Origin: Flavonifractor porci
GTDB taxonomy: Bacteria > Bacillota > Clostridia > Oscillospirales > Oscillospiraceae
Assembly (NCBI RefSeq): GCF_037572415.1
Contig: NZ_JBBHLB010000006.1
Location: 62,001-126,000, forward strand
Direction: 5' to 3'
Length of the DNA stretch: 64,000 nucleotides
Shown: one piece after another, positions 42,398 to 50,742 of the stretch
Numbering within the stretch: position 1 is the first letter of the stretch
How the letters are laid out: each line of letters opens with the position of its first letter
Translations under genes and position numbers: made by a program
Notes under the pieces: generated by a model
The model's database searches: none
Seen by the model: the letters and a program-made list of their open reading frames with translations, nothing else
Told to the model about the DNA's origin: nothing

Positions 42398-43768
42398 CTA
42401 TTTTCCAACACAGAACCGCTCGAAGATGCGTGCGGTGATGTCCTCCCGGATGTTGGCTCCGGTGAGCTCACCCAGGGCGGACAGGGCCTCCTCCACGTCG
42501 GTAAGGAGGGCATCGGGCGTGATCCCCGCCTCCAGGCTCTCCTCCGCCCGGGCTACGCCCTCCAGAGCCCGCCGGGCGGCCTCCGCCTGCCGGGCGTTGG
42601 TGAGCAGTTCTCCCGCCCCTCCGGCGCCCACCGTGGGGAAGAGGCCTTCCACCAGCTCTCCCAGCATATCCAGCCCCTGGCCGGTCTTGGAGGACACTGC
42701 TACCACCGGGGGCATCTCCTCCACCCCCAGCACGGGCATGGGCTTGGAGGGCAGGTCCGCCTTGGTACGCACCAGGAGCACCGGCGCGTGGGCTCTGGCC
42801 TGGGCCAGCAGGTCCCAGTCCTCCTCCCCCAGAACCGCTGAGCCGTCCCACAGCACAAGGATGAGGGCGGCCTCCTCCAGAGCGGCCCGGCTGCGCTCCA
42901 CGCCGATGCGCTCCACGGTGTCCTCGGTCTCCCGGATGCCGGCGGTGTCAATGAGCCGCAGGGTCACGCCCCCCAGCACGCACTTGGCCTCCACCGTATC
43001 CCGGGTGGTGCCGGGGATGTCGGTGACGATGGCCCGGTCATAGCCCACCAGGGCGTTGAGCAGGGAGGACTTGCCCGCATTGGGCCGCCCCACCAGCACG
43101 CAGGGCACCCCCCCGGCAATGTATCGGCCCCGCTGGTAGGTGGCCAGCAGGTCCTCCAGGGCCGATTTTGCCCCGGTCAATCCCGCCCGGATGGTGTCCG
43201 CCCGGAAAGGGTCGATATCCTCGTCGGGATAATCCAGCACGGCGTGGAAGTGGGCCAGCAGGTCGGTAAGGCCGTCGTAAATGGCCCCCACCCGGCGGCC
43301 CAGAGCGCCGGAGAGCTGCCCGGCGGCCTGATGCACGGCGGCGGGGGTCTCGGCGTCGATGAGGTCGGCCACCGCCTCCGCCTGTGTCAGGTCCAGCCGC
43401 CCGTTGAGGAAGGCCCGACGGGTAAATTCCCCCGGCCCCGCCTGCCGCACCCCCTGGGCAAAGAGGGCCTCCAGGCCCAGAGAGAGCACCGCCGGGGAGC
43501 CGTGGCACTGGAGTTCCGCCGTATCCTCCCCGGTGTAGCTGTGGGGGCCGTGGGAAATGGTGGCCAAGGCCTGGTCAATCACCTCGCCCCCCGGCCCCAG
43601 CAGCTCCCCCAGCACCAGGTGCCGGTCCTCCTGCGCCGTCAGAGGTTTGCCCCCCAGGGGCCGAAACACCGCGGAGACCGCGGCAATGGCCTCCGGCCCG
43701 CTGAGACGCAGGATGCCGATGGCGCTGGGAACGGCTGGCGTGGCGATGGCTGCGATGGTGTCGGACAT
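42398..43768 (-). CDS. mnmE: tRNA uridine-5-carboxymethylaminomethyl(34) synthesis GTPase MnmE
   Basis: 456 residues from the ATG at 43768 (GAAGGAAAG upstream). N-terminal tetrahydrofolate-binding domain (IAAIATP, GIIRLSGP-like), helical domain, inserted G domain with GRPNAGKSSL, IPGTTRD and DTAGIRET, and the terminal C453-x-GK motif required for catalysis. With MnmG it modifies wobble uridines. mnmG is not adjacent here, unlike in many Firmicutes. Its leader holds a cluster of DnaA-box-like sequences. Confidence 0.95.
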   Translation of the reverse strand: MSDTIAAIATPAVPSAIGILRLSGPEAIAAVSAVFRPLGGKPLTAQEDRHLVLGELLGPGGEVIDQALATISHGPHSYTGEDTAELQCHGSPAVLSLGLEALFAQGVRQAGPGEFTRRAFLNGRLDLTQAEAVADLIDAETPAAVHQAAGQLSGALGRRVGAIYDGLTDLLAHFHAVLDYPDEDIDPFRADTIRAGLTGAKSALEDLLATYQRGRYIAGGVPCVLVGRPNAGKSSLLNALVGYDRAIVTDIPGTTRDTVEAKCVLGGVTLRLIDTAGIRETEDTVERIGVERSRAALEEAALILVLWDGSAVLGEEDWDLLAQARAHAPVLLVRTKADLPSKPMPVLGVEEMPPVVAVSSKTGQGLDMLGELVEGLFPTVGAGGAGELLTNARQAEAARRALEGVARAEESLEAGITPDALLTDVEEALSALGELTGANIREDITARIFERFCVGK

Positions 43769-43793
43769 GGTCTTTCCTTCCCGTCTCCCCCTG

Positions 43794-43929
43794 TGTGGAA
43801 ACTTTGGCAATTCTGCCGTGGATTTTTCCCTTGACTGCTTTTATGTCTACCGGAATATGAATAACGGCTGTTTTCCACTGGTGTAGACAAGTGTGGAAAA
43901 CCCTGTGGATAATGTGGAAAACCCTGTGG
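43794..43929. promoter_or_regulatory. cluster of DnaA-box-like sequences in the mnmE leader
   Basis: Perfect box TTATCCACA (complement, 43904-43912); two TTTTCCACA boxes (43892-43900, 43913-43921) that fit TTWTNCACA; weaker ones at 43871-43879 (TTTTCCACT) and 43794-43802. The motif TGTGGAAAACCCTGTGG occurs twice at a 21-bp step. The flanking 43930-44100 is AT-rich but holds no gene. Confidence 0.6.
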
Positions 43930-43966
43930 GCCAACGCGCTTTCGCGCAACTTCCATCTTTTTACAT

Positions 43967-43995
43967 TGCATATCTGTTTGTATATGCCGTGTCAA
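43967..43995 (-). promoter_or_regulatory. predicted vegetative promoter of mnmE
   Basis: On the minus strand: TTGACA, 17 nt, TATGCA. The DnaA-like boxes lie just downstream of the predicted start. Confidence 0.55.
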
Positions 43996-44107
43996 AAGAA
44001 TTTATGGTCTCACATTTTTTGTCAGCTTGTCAAAAAATATGGCTGGTTTTTGGGCAAGTCGGCACTTGCGCCGGGCAGACAGGCATGATATCATAACCAT
44101 ATGGTAA

Positions 44108-44147
44108 CCGTCTGCCGCGCATGGCCCCAGCCCTTGTGCGGCAGACC
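44108..44147. terminator. weak hairpin after the Nudix gene
   Basis: GTCTGCCGC pairs with GCGGCAGAC across about 18 nt, just beyond the Nudix stop. No good T-tract is seen on the minus strand. Confidence 0.35.
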
Positions 44148-44149
44148 TT

Positions 44150-44722
44150 TTACGGCCTTTTTCCCACCAGCCGCCGGGCCCGTTCCAGCAGCTTGGTGTA
44201 GATCTCATCCATCTGCCACTCGCCTGTCAGCTCCAGCAGCCGGTCCGCCGGCAGCCAGGCCACACCTGTATTCTCCCCCTCCCGATAATGGAGGGGGTCA
44301 CTTTCGTCTGCGGTCAGCAGATAGGTGAGATTCAGGTGCTGATGGGAGGGCACCCACGCCCCCCGCTTCACATGGCCCCACACCGGCAGGATCTCCAGAG
44401 AGGCCAGCGCCGTGCTCAGGGGCCGGATGTGCTCCACCCCCGTCTCCTCCCGCGCCTCCCGCAGGGCCACCGACAGCAGGTCGGCTTCCCCGTCGGCATG
44501 GCCGCCGGTCCAGGCCCATACTTTATAGAGGTTGTGGTGAGCCATCAGCACACGGCTGGCGTCGGCGTTGACCACAAAGCCGGAGGCGGTAAAGTGGGCG
44601 ATCCTGTTCTGCCGGGTCAGGATATCGTCCGGGAACAAGCGCAGGTACTCCAGCATCATTTCCTTGTCCCCAACCTCCTGCTGGTTTTGTGGCACATAGG
44701 CCGCTATCTCCGCCCGGTACAT
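44150..44722 (-). CDS. Nudix hydrolase
   Basis: 190 residues. The Nudix box is GGHADGEADLLSVALREA followed by REETGV, matching G-x5-E-x7-REUxEExGU. Substrate unknown; such proteins often clear modified nucleotides. The start ATG overlaps the dfrA stop by one base (TGATG), so it is translationally coupled to the thyA-dfrA folate/thymidylate operon. Confidence 0.88.
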   Translation of the reverse strand: MYRAEIAAYVPQNQQEVGDKEMMLEYLRLFPDDILTRQNRIAHFTASGFVVNADASRVLMAHHNLYKVWAWTGGHADGEADLLSVALREAREETGVEHIRPLSTALASLEILPVWGHVKRGAWVPSHQHLNLTYLLTADESDPLHYREGENTGVAWLPADRLLELTGEWQMDEIYTKLLERARRLVGKRP

Positions 44723-45201
44723 CAGTTCACCCTCTCGTAAGTCACATAGCGGAAGGTCAGGCCCTCATGCTCCTGCCAATCCCCCTCCTCCGTCACCTGC
44801 CACGCCGGATCGGCGTCCAGGTTGGGGAAGAAAGAATCGGCGGGCCAGGCCCTGTCGATCTTGGTGATATAGGCCTTGTCGCAGTAAGGCAGCAGAGCCT
44901 TGTACACGCTCTCCCCGCCGATGACGAAAGCATCCGCCGGGGCCGCCTTCAGCAGGTCCTCCACGCCGGAGAACACCTCCGATCCCTCGGGAGCGAAGGC
45001 GGCATTGCGGGACAAAATCAGATTGCGCCGGTTCTTCAGCGGCCGGCCGCCGGGGAAAGTGGTCAGGGTCTTGCGGCCCAGAATGACGGCGCGGCCGGTG
45101 GTGAGGGACTGGAACCGCTTCAGGTCGGCGGGGATATAGCACAGCTGATCCCCGTCCTTGCCGATGGCCCAGTTCTGGTCTACCGCTGCAATGAGATTCA
45201 T
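44722..45201 (-). CDS. dfrA: dihydrofolate reductase
   Basis: 159 residues; AAGGAGGGAC before the ATG. DHFR features: LIAAVDQNWAIGKDGDQLCY, then GRAVILGRKT and FVIGGESVYKALLPYCDKAY. It reduces dihydrofolate produced by the thymidylate synthase encoded 12 bp upstream. Substrate-site Asp/Glu is Asp27-like in IPADLKRF. Confidence 0.95.
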   Translation of the reverse strand: MNLIAAVDQNWAIGKDGDQLCYIPADLKRFQSLTTGRAVILGRKTLTTFPGGRPLKNRRNLILSRNAAFAPEGSEVFSGVEDLLKAAPADAFVIGGESVYKALLPYCDKAYITKIDRAWPADSFFPNLDADPAWQVTEEGDWQEHEGLTFRYVTYERVN

Positions 45202-45213
45202 AGCAGTCCCTCC

Positions 45214-46044
45214 TTACACCGCCACCGGGATGGGCTGGTCCAGGGTGTGGAACTGGTAGCCCTCCAGCTGGAAGCTCTCCTTGGTAAAGGCGTAGAAGTC
45301 GGTGACGGACGGGTCTATCCACAGCTTGGGCGCCTCGTAGGGGGTGCGGGCGATGATCTCCTCCACCACCGGCACATGGCGGTCATAGATGTGGGCGTCG
45401 GCAATGACGTGGACCAGCTCGCCAACCTCCAGGCCGGACACCCGGGCCATCATGTGGACCAGGGCGGCGTACTGCATCACGTTCCAGCCGTTGGCGGTAA
45501 GCATATCCTGGCTGCGCTGGTTGAGAATGGCGTTGAGGGTGTGTCCGCTGACGTTAAAGGTCATGGAGTAGGCGCAGGGGTAGAGGGCCATCTCATGGAG
45601 GTCGTGGTGGTTATAGAGGTTGGTCATGATCCGCCGGGAAGCCGGATTGTGCTTCAAATCGTAGAGCACCCGGTCCACCTGGTCGAACATTCCCTCGGCA
45701 TACTGGTGGCGTACCCCCAGCTGATAGCCGTAGGCCTTGCCGATGGAGCCGCTCTCATCGGCCCAGGCGTCCCAGATGTGGCTGTTCAGGTCGTGGATGT
45801 TGTTGGACTTCTTCTGCCAGATCCACAAAAGCTCGTCCACCGCGCTCTTGAAGGCCATCTTCCGGATGGTCTGGACGGGAAACTCCTCCCGCAGGTCATA
45901 GCGGTTGACGATACAAAATTTCTTCACGGTGTGGGCGGGGGTACCGTCCTCCCACCGGGGGCGCACCTCCTGGTCGGTGTCCCACACCCCATGGGCCAGA
46001 ATATCCTTGCAATTTTGAATAAACAGCTCATCTGCTCTGCTCAT
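45214..46044 (-). CDS. thyA: thymidylate synthase
   Basis: 276 residues from the ATG at 46044 (GGGAGGTACGCG upstream). It methylates dUMP to dTMP. Recognisable ThyA segments: LLWIWQKKSNNIHDLNSHIWDAWAD (part), catalytic Cys in LYPCAYSM, QRSQDMLTANGWNVMQYAAL and DAHIYDRHV. The residue after the catalytic Cys is Ala, where many ThyA enzymes have His. First gene of thyA-dfrA-nudix, divergent from a membrane protein gene. Confidence 0.93.
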   Translation of the reverse strand: MSRADELFIQNCKDILAHGVWDTDQEVRPRWEDGTPAHTVKKFCIVNRYDLREEFPVQTIRKMAFKSAVDELLWIWQKKSNNIHDLNSHIWDAWADESGSIGKAYGYQLGVRHQYAEGMFDQVDRVLYDLKHNPASRRIMTNLYNHHDLHEMALYPCAYSMTFNVSGHTLNAILNQRSQDMLTANGWNVMQYAALVHMMARVSGLEVGELVHVIADAHIYDRHVPVVEEIIARTPYEAPKLWIDPSVTDFYAFTKESFQLEGYQFHTLDQPIPVAV

Positions 46045-46104
46045 CGCGTACCTCCCGTTTTTGAAAACTTCGTTAAAATCATACATCAGGAGTGTGACCT
46101 CACC

Positions 46105-46671
46105 ATGAAAGACGTGCCCGCCTCCGGCTCCGCCACCACATCCCATCATCTGCACCTGCACGTGGGCCTGCGCAACCTGAAAACCGCCCTCTCCGCTGCT
46201 CTGTGCGCCCTCATCTACTTCGTCTTCCTGGACAACCGCAACCCCACCTTCGCCTGTATCGGCGCCATCTTCGGCATGGGGGCCAACATGGACCACTCCA
46301 AGCTCCACGGCGGCAACCGCCTGTTCGGCACCATCATCGGCGGCTTTCTGGGGATGGGCCTGTTCCGCATCTATCTGATCTTCTACCCCGACGGGGAGAA
46401 CCGGCTGCTGCTGGTGCCCCTTTTGTTTGTGGGGGTGGTCATCCTGATCCTGCTGTCCCAGACCTTCTGGGTGGGAGCGGTGCAGCCCGGCGGCGTGGTG
46501 CTGTGCATCGTCCTGTTCAACACCCCGGTGGACACCTATGTGTCCTACGCCCTCAACCGGATGTTTGACACCGGCGTGGGGGTGGCCATGTCCCTGCTTA
46601 TCAACTGGCTCCTCCCCCGGGAGCGGCTGGAGCCCTGGGTGGAGAAGCTCAAGGCAAAGCTTCATCGGTAG
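46105..46671 (+). CDS. FUSC/aromatic acid exporter-like membrane protein
   Basis: 188 residues from the ATG at 46105 (CAGGAG upstream). After a His-rich N-terminus (SHHLHLHVGLRNLKTALSAA) there are about five membrane segments with NRNPTFACIGAIFGMG and NRLFGTIIGG. These resemble the N-terminal half of FUSC/ArAE-type exporters; the large cytoplasmic half is missing. The transported compound is unknown. It ends at a strong terminator. Confidence 0.75.
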   Translation: MKDVPASGSATTSHHLHLHVGLRNLKTALSAALCALIYFVFLDNRNPTFACIGAIFGMGANMDHSKLHGGNRLFGTIIGGFLGMGLFRIYLIFYPDGENRLLLVPLLFVGVVILILLSQTFWVGAVQPGGVVLCIVLFNTPVDTYVSYALNRMFDTGVGVAMSLLINWLLPRERLEPWVEKLKAKLHR

Positions 46672-46681
46672 GATCACTCTG

Positions 46682-46709
46682 CCGGGCGGCCAATGGCCGC
46701 CCGGTTTTT
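46682..46709. terminator. intrinsic terminator (convergent genes)
   Basis: CCGGGCGGCC-AAT-GGCCGCCCGG followed by TTTTTG on the plus strand, between the membrane protein gene and the S41 gene. Confidence 0.85.
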
Positions 46710-46714
46710 GTCCG

Positions 46715-48115
46715 CTACTTCAGGCCGTAGTAGTCGCACAGGCGGGCCGCCGCGTCCAGGGCGTCCGGCGGGTTGACCCACAGGTCAGGCAGATAGCCCA
46801 TGCCGTCCCGGTTGTTCAGTGTCTCACAAAAGCTCAGACCGGTACCAAAGAAAATCGGAATGCCGGTATTGGGAAGATAAACTTCACAGTTGTTGGACAC
46901 TAGGTCACAGCCGCTGCTTGGGGCGCCTATTGCCAGCACATTTTCCATCGTATGGAAATATTTTACCGCCGTCTCTCCGGAAGAAGCGGTCCCCTTATCC
47001 GTCAGCAGGAGCGCCACGCTCTCCCTCGGCACCCATGTCCCCTGCTTCTCCGATATTCCCCAGGTCCCCATCCTGTCTGCCGGGTAGGAAATCGTCCGGC
47101 AGGACAGCTGGCTGTATCGATGCCCATAGGCACACTTGGGTTCAGCTTGCTGTTCAGCAAAGCCCTCAAACCAATTCATGATCCATCTGTCGCTGCCGCC
47201 GGGGTTGGCCCGCACATCAAAGATCAGCACCGGCTCATGGGCATACTCCCCGCCGCAGGCGGCAAACCGCTCCAGCTGGGCCTCCTGCTCCGGCGTGCTG
47301 GCGTACATCTGAGTAGATTGCAGCACAGGGATATCTTGATAGGAATATTCCGTAAATACCTCACTTCCACGCGTCGACCGCTCCGCCTGGGTCCAGTCCA
47401 GGTCATAGTCCCCCAGGGTGTGGGGCAGGTCGGTCCCATCGTGGCTCAGGGCATAAAAGCCATAACAGATCTGTCCCTCCGGGCCAATGGTGGGCTTCAC
47501 ATAGTCCGGGTCCAGCCCTTCCGCTTCGGAGAGATACAGACCGGGCACATAGTACAGATAGACCCGATACGGTTCAATGAGAGACTGTCCGCCGATGGTA
47601 AAATGCCCGTCCCGGACCACGGGGGTCAGGGCGTCCACCAGAATATCCTGAACGGTCCTGCTCAGCAGGATTTTCCCATCCGCCGCCTCCTGCTTGATTT
47701 GTGCCAGCGCCTGCTCCTCCAGCGGGCCGAACACCTCGTCGCCGCCGAAATACTCGTAGGCTCCATAGGTGGTGCGCAGAAGGGTAAAAAAAGCCCCGAT
47801 ATCCTCCTGGGCAGTCTCTAGCGTCAGCGGCTCCGCCAGATCGTGGGGCGTCAGGAGAATGTCCATTTCCTCCTCCGTATAGGTGTCGTTCTGCTCGGTG
47901 AAATCGGGCGTCCAGGCGCTGATATCCAGAGCAGCCTCCCCTTCAATGACCGCCTTGCGGCGGGCGTTGACCTCCTCCAGAAAGGCGTCAAAGTCCAGCC
48001 CGGCCACGGGGGTGGGATCAGGCTCCGGGGTGGGCGAGGGAGAGGGCTTCGGCACGGGCGTGCAGCCGGCCAGCAGAGCCAGGGCCAGGGCCAGGGGCAG
48101 CAGGCGCGTTTTCAT
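46715..48115 (-). CDS. S41-family peptidase-like lipoprotein
   Basis: 466 residues. The lipoprotein signal MKTRLLPLALALALLAGC is followed by a Pro/Ser/Thr linker. The C-terminal half has the S41 (tail-specific protease) fold: FDVRANPGGSD, then LLLTDKGTASSGETAVKYF with the likely nucleophile Ser378/379, and GAPSSGC. A PDZ domain is not evident. It starts 1 nt after the mtaB stop, so the two are coupled. Extracellular, substrate unknown. Confidence 0.82.
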   Translation of the reverse strand: MKTRLLPLALALALLAGCTPVPKPSPSPTPEPDPTPVAGLDFDAFLEEVNARRKAVIEGEAALDISAWTPDFTEQNDTYTEEEMDILLTPHDLAEPLTLETAQEDIGAFFTLLRTTYGAYEYFGGDEVFGPLEEQALAQIKQEAADGKILLSRTVQDILVDALTPVVRDGHFTIGGQSLIEPYRVYLYYVPGLYLSEAEGLDPDYVKPTIGPEGQICYGFYALSHDGTDLPHTLGDYDLDWTQAERSTRGSEVFTEYSYQDIPVLQSTQMYASTPEQEAQLERFAACGGEYAHEPVLIFDVRANPGGSDRWIMNWFEGFAEQQAEPKCAYGHRYSQLSCRTISYPADRMGTWGISEKQGTWVPRESVALLLTDKGTASSGETAVKYFHTMENVLAIGAPSSGCDLVSNNCEVYLPNTGIPIFFGTGLSFCETLNNRDGMGYLPDLWVNPPDALDAAARLCDYYGLK

Positions 48116-48116
48116 C

Positions 48117-49400
48117 TTATCCCCTTCCTTTCAAGCCGTCCTGATAAACCTCAAGAATTTCCACATCTTTCATCACATTGTGTAATCCCTCACCAGGCGC
48201 GAACACCTCGGTGTAGTTGGGGGCGTGGCCCCGCCACAGGCCGTCCTTCTCCTCCTCGAAGAGCACCGGCAGGGTCTGGCCCACCCAGCCCTCCAGCCAG
48301 GCCTGGTGCAGCCCACGGGCCACCTCGCCCGCCCGGTGGGCCCGGTCCTCCTTCACCGCATTGGAGCACTGGCCGGCCATGGCGGCGGCAGGGGTACCGG
48401 TGCGGCGGGAGTAGGGGAAGATATGCATGGCGGAGAAGGCGCACTTTTTGATAAAATCCAGGGTCTCCTGAAACTCCTCCTCGGTCTCCCCGGGAAAGCC
48501 CACGATGAGATCGGTGGTGATGCCGGGGCGGTCAAAGTATTCCCGCAGTAATCTGACGCTCTCATAATACCGAGCGGTATCATATTTCCGGTTCATCCGC
48601 TTCAAAACGCTGTCGCACCCCGACTGCATGGACAGATGGAAGTGGGGGCACAGGTTGGGGATGGCGGCCCCCCGGCGGCAGAACTCCTCCGTGATGGTGC
48701 GGGGCTCCAGAGAGCCCAGCCGCACCCGGCAGTCCGGGGCGGCGGCGCACACCGCCTCGATGAGGTCCATCAGCTCCGGCCTGCCCTCCAGGTCCCGCCC
48801 CCAGGAGGAGATCTCAATGCCGGTGAGCACGATCTCCCGGTATCCCTCCGCCGCCAGCTTGGCGGCCTCGGCGGCGGCCTGGTCCAGAGTCAGGGAGCGG
48901 ATGGGCCCCCGGGCATAGGGGATAATGCAGTAGGTACAGAAGTTGACGCAGCCGTCCTCCACCTTCAGCATGGCCCGGGTGCGGCCCTCCAGGCCGCCGG
49001 CGGGCAAGTGCTCATAGGTGCGGCGGCGGAGGGCGTCGTCCACGTCCACCACCTGGCCCCCGTCGGGACTCAGGGCCTCCAGCCGGTCCACAAAACCCAT
49101 GCGGTCGTTGGTGCCCATCACCAGGTCCACCTCCAGGGCCTCCACCGCCTCGGGGTCGGTCTGGGCGTAGCAGCCGCACACCGCCACGATGGCGTGGGGG
49201 GCACGTTTGCGGGCCTGCCGGATCATCTGGCGGGATTTTTTATCGCTCACCGCCGTGACGGTACAGGTGTTGATGATATAGGCGTCGGCCTCCCCGTCAA
49301 AGGGCACCAGGGTGTGGCCCCGGCGGGTGAGCTCGGCCTCCATGGCCTGGGTCTCGTACTGGTTCACCTTGCAGCCCAGGGTATAGATCGCTGTACGCAT
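48117..49400 (-). CDS. mtaB: tRNA t6A37 methylthiotransferase
   Basis: 427 residues from the ATG at 49400 (GAGAGGAAAGC upstream). UPF0004 domain with Cys10, Cys46 and Cys75 or Cys77, radical SAM motif C151-x3-C155-x2-C158 (GCVNFCTYCIIPYARG) and a C-terminal TRAM-like region. Start MRTAIYTLGCKVNQYE is typical of MtaB rather than MiaB or RimO. It converts t6A to ms2t6A in tRNAs reading ANN codons. Confidence 0.93.
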   Translation of the reverse strand: MRTAIYTLGCKVNQYETQAMEAELTRRGHTLVPFDGEADAYIINTCTVTAVSDKKSRQMIRQARKRAPHAIVAVCGCYAQTDPEAVEALEVDLVMGTNDRMGFVDRLEALSPDGGQVVDVDDALRRRTYEHLPAGGLEGRTRAMLKVEDGCVNFCTYCIIPYARGPIRSLTLDQAAAEAAKLAAEGYREIVLTGIEISSWGRDLEGRPELMDLIEAVCAAAPDCRVRLGSLEPRTITEEFCRRGAAIPNLCPHFHLSMQSGCDSVLKRMNRKYDTARYYESVRLLREYFDRPGITTDLIVGFPGETEEEFQETLDFIKKCAFSAMHIFPYSRRTGTPAAAMAGQCSNAVKEDRAHRAGEVARGLHQAWLEGWVGQTLPVLFEEEKDGLWRGHAPNYTEVFAPGEGLHNVMKDVEILEVYQDGLKGRG

Positions 49401-49501
49401 ACGCTTTCCTCTCTTTACAGGCGTTTTCCTGTTGAAAAATGTCCGACTTGCCAGTATAATAAACAGGACAGAGTTTTGACATCCCCTATTATAATGCGTA
49501 C

Positions 49502-49739
49502 TGAACAAAGCCACAAGCCTTGAAAACCAAGGTTTTCAAGGCCAAATGGCTTTGTTCAAGTGCAAGGATTTTGGACGATCCGGTCCAAAAAACCTCGCAC
49601 TTTCCGTTGGTGCGTTGAGACACGCCAACGGAAATACGCATTGTAACAATGGCTGAATTTCATAAAAACGGCCACTTCAAGCTGTTTTTATGAAATTGCG
49701 CGGCTACCTCCGCGCAAATAAACCGCATCGCGGTTTATT
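49502..49739. other. array of six consecutive hairpins
   Basis: H1 49502-49558 (TGAACAAAGCCA outer stem, nested CCTTGAAAAC stem); H2 49559-49601; H3 49602-49633 (TTCCGTTGG); H4 49656-49697 (AATTTCATAAAAAC); H5 49698-49715 (GCGCGG); H6 49717-49739 (AATAAACCGC). The stems are nearly perfect and abut one another. There is no credible gene. It lies between the mtaB promoter region and the HPr-like gene. Confidence 0.75.
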
Positions 49740-49805
49740 CGGCAGACATTATTATACGGAATTCCGGTTTGATTGCAAGGATAATATTCGTTCAGGAGGT
49801 GCCCC

Positions 49806-50039
49806 ATGTCTGAATTCCAGGTTTCTCTGGCCTCCATCGAGGAGGTCCGCCAGTTTGTCAACGCCGCCACCCGCTCCCCCTGCGAGGTGGATATTCTGTC
49901 CGGCCGCTATGTGGTGGACGGCAAGTCCATCATGGGGCTGTTCTCCCTGGACCTGTCCCACCCGGTGACGGTCCGCCTCCACGGCAGCGACGGCGACCAG
50001 GCCGCTTTCCGTCAGGCGGTAGACGCCTTTGTCAAGTGA
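49806..50039 (+). CDS. HPr-like protein lacking the phosphoryl-accepting histidine
   Basis: 77 residues; AGGAGGTG before the ATG. The Ser46-region motif of HPr is present as GKSIMGLFSLDL (Ser41) and the C-terminal helix fits. But the GxHARP loop with His15 is missing; the aligned stretch reads LASIEEVRQFVNAATRSP. Without His it cannot relay PTS phosphate. By analogy with Crh of bacilli it may act, if HPr kinase phosphorylates Ser41, as a regulator. It is a monocistronic gene with a strong terminator. Confidence 0.8.
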   Translation: MSEFQVSLASIEEVRQFVNAATRSPCEVDILSGRYVVDGKSIMGLFSLDLSHPVTVRLHGSDGDQAAFRQAVDAFVK

Positions 50040-50042
50040 AGT

Positions 50043-50085
50043 AAAACAGCTGGGGCGCTGCTGTTGCAGCGCCCCAGCTGTTTTT
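50043..50085. terminator. bidirectional terminator
   Basis: AAACAGCTGGGGCGCTGC-TGTT and its complement, followed by TTTTT; an 18-bp stem between convergent genes. Confidence 0.9.
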
Positions 50086-50701
50086 AATCCTCAATGTAGG
50101 CCCGGATGCGGAGGGTGACCCCCAGCTCCTCCGTAATGACCCGGCAGCGGTCGATCTCCGCCTGGGTCTTGTCCTTGTCCACAATGGTCATCACCACGTG
50201 GGGCACATGGGCCTTGGCCTTCCTGGCGAAGTCCAGCATGGCCTCCCAGGCCTTGACCCCGTCTCTGGGCTGGGTGACGGCGCAGTACTCCTCCGGCGTG
50301 GAGCCGTTGAGGGAGATGGACACAGTGTCGATGCGGCCGGACAGCTCCGGGGTCACGTCCCGGCCCAAAATCAGGTTGGCGTGGCCGTTGGTGTTGATGC
50401 GGATGGGCGGCAGGTTGGACACCTGCTCCTTCAGCTGGTCCACCAGCCACAGAATGTCGTCGGTGCGGTACATGGGCTCGCCGAAGCCGCAGAACACCAG
50501 CTCCCGGTACTTGGCGTAGTCCCGGGCCAGCAGGTCGTCCAGAGCCTCCTGCCGGGTGGGCTCGTGGTCCAGCCACAGATCGTCGGCGTAGATGGAGCCT
50601 TTGTGGCCGTTGTGCCGCAGGCAGAACACGCACCGGCAGTCGCACCGGTTGGTCAGGTTCACATAGAGGGCGCCTTCGTACTCATAGGAAATGGTCATCA
50701 T
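50084..50701 (-). CDS. TatD-linked radical SAM protein
   Basis: 205 residues; GGAGGTAATG upstream. The radical SAM motif is in NRCDCRCVFCLR (C-x3-C-x2-C), followed by FCGFGEPMYR and RINTNGHANL. The short radical SAM family encoded next to tatD genes has this form, and a tatD gene is directly upstream here. The reaction is unknown. Confidence 0.85.
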   Translation of the reverse strand: MMTISYEYEGALYVNLTNRCDCRCVFCLRHNGHKGSIYADDLWLDHEPTRQEALDDLLARDYAKYRELVFCGFGEPMYRTDDILWLVDQLKEQVSNLPPIRINTNGHANLILGRDVTPELSGRIDTVSISLNGSTPEEYCAVTQPRDGVKAWEAMLDFARKAKAHVPHVVMTIVDKDKTQAEIDRCRVITEELGVTLRIRAYIED

Positions 50702-50742
50702 GGTACATTACCTCCATATCAATGGGCGGCCTGGGGCCGTCC

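Noticed and set aside
43860..44100. Chromosomal origin of replication
   Set aside because: The DnaA-like boxes are real, but dnaA, dnaN, rpmH, rnpA and parAB are absent and the flanking genes do not match an origin region. It is kept only as a finding.
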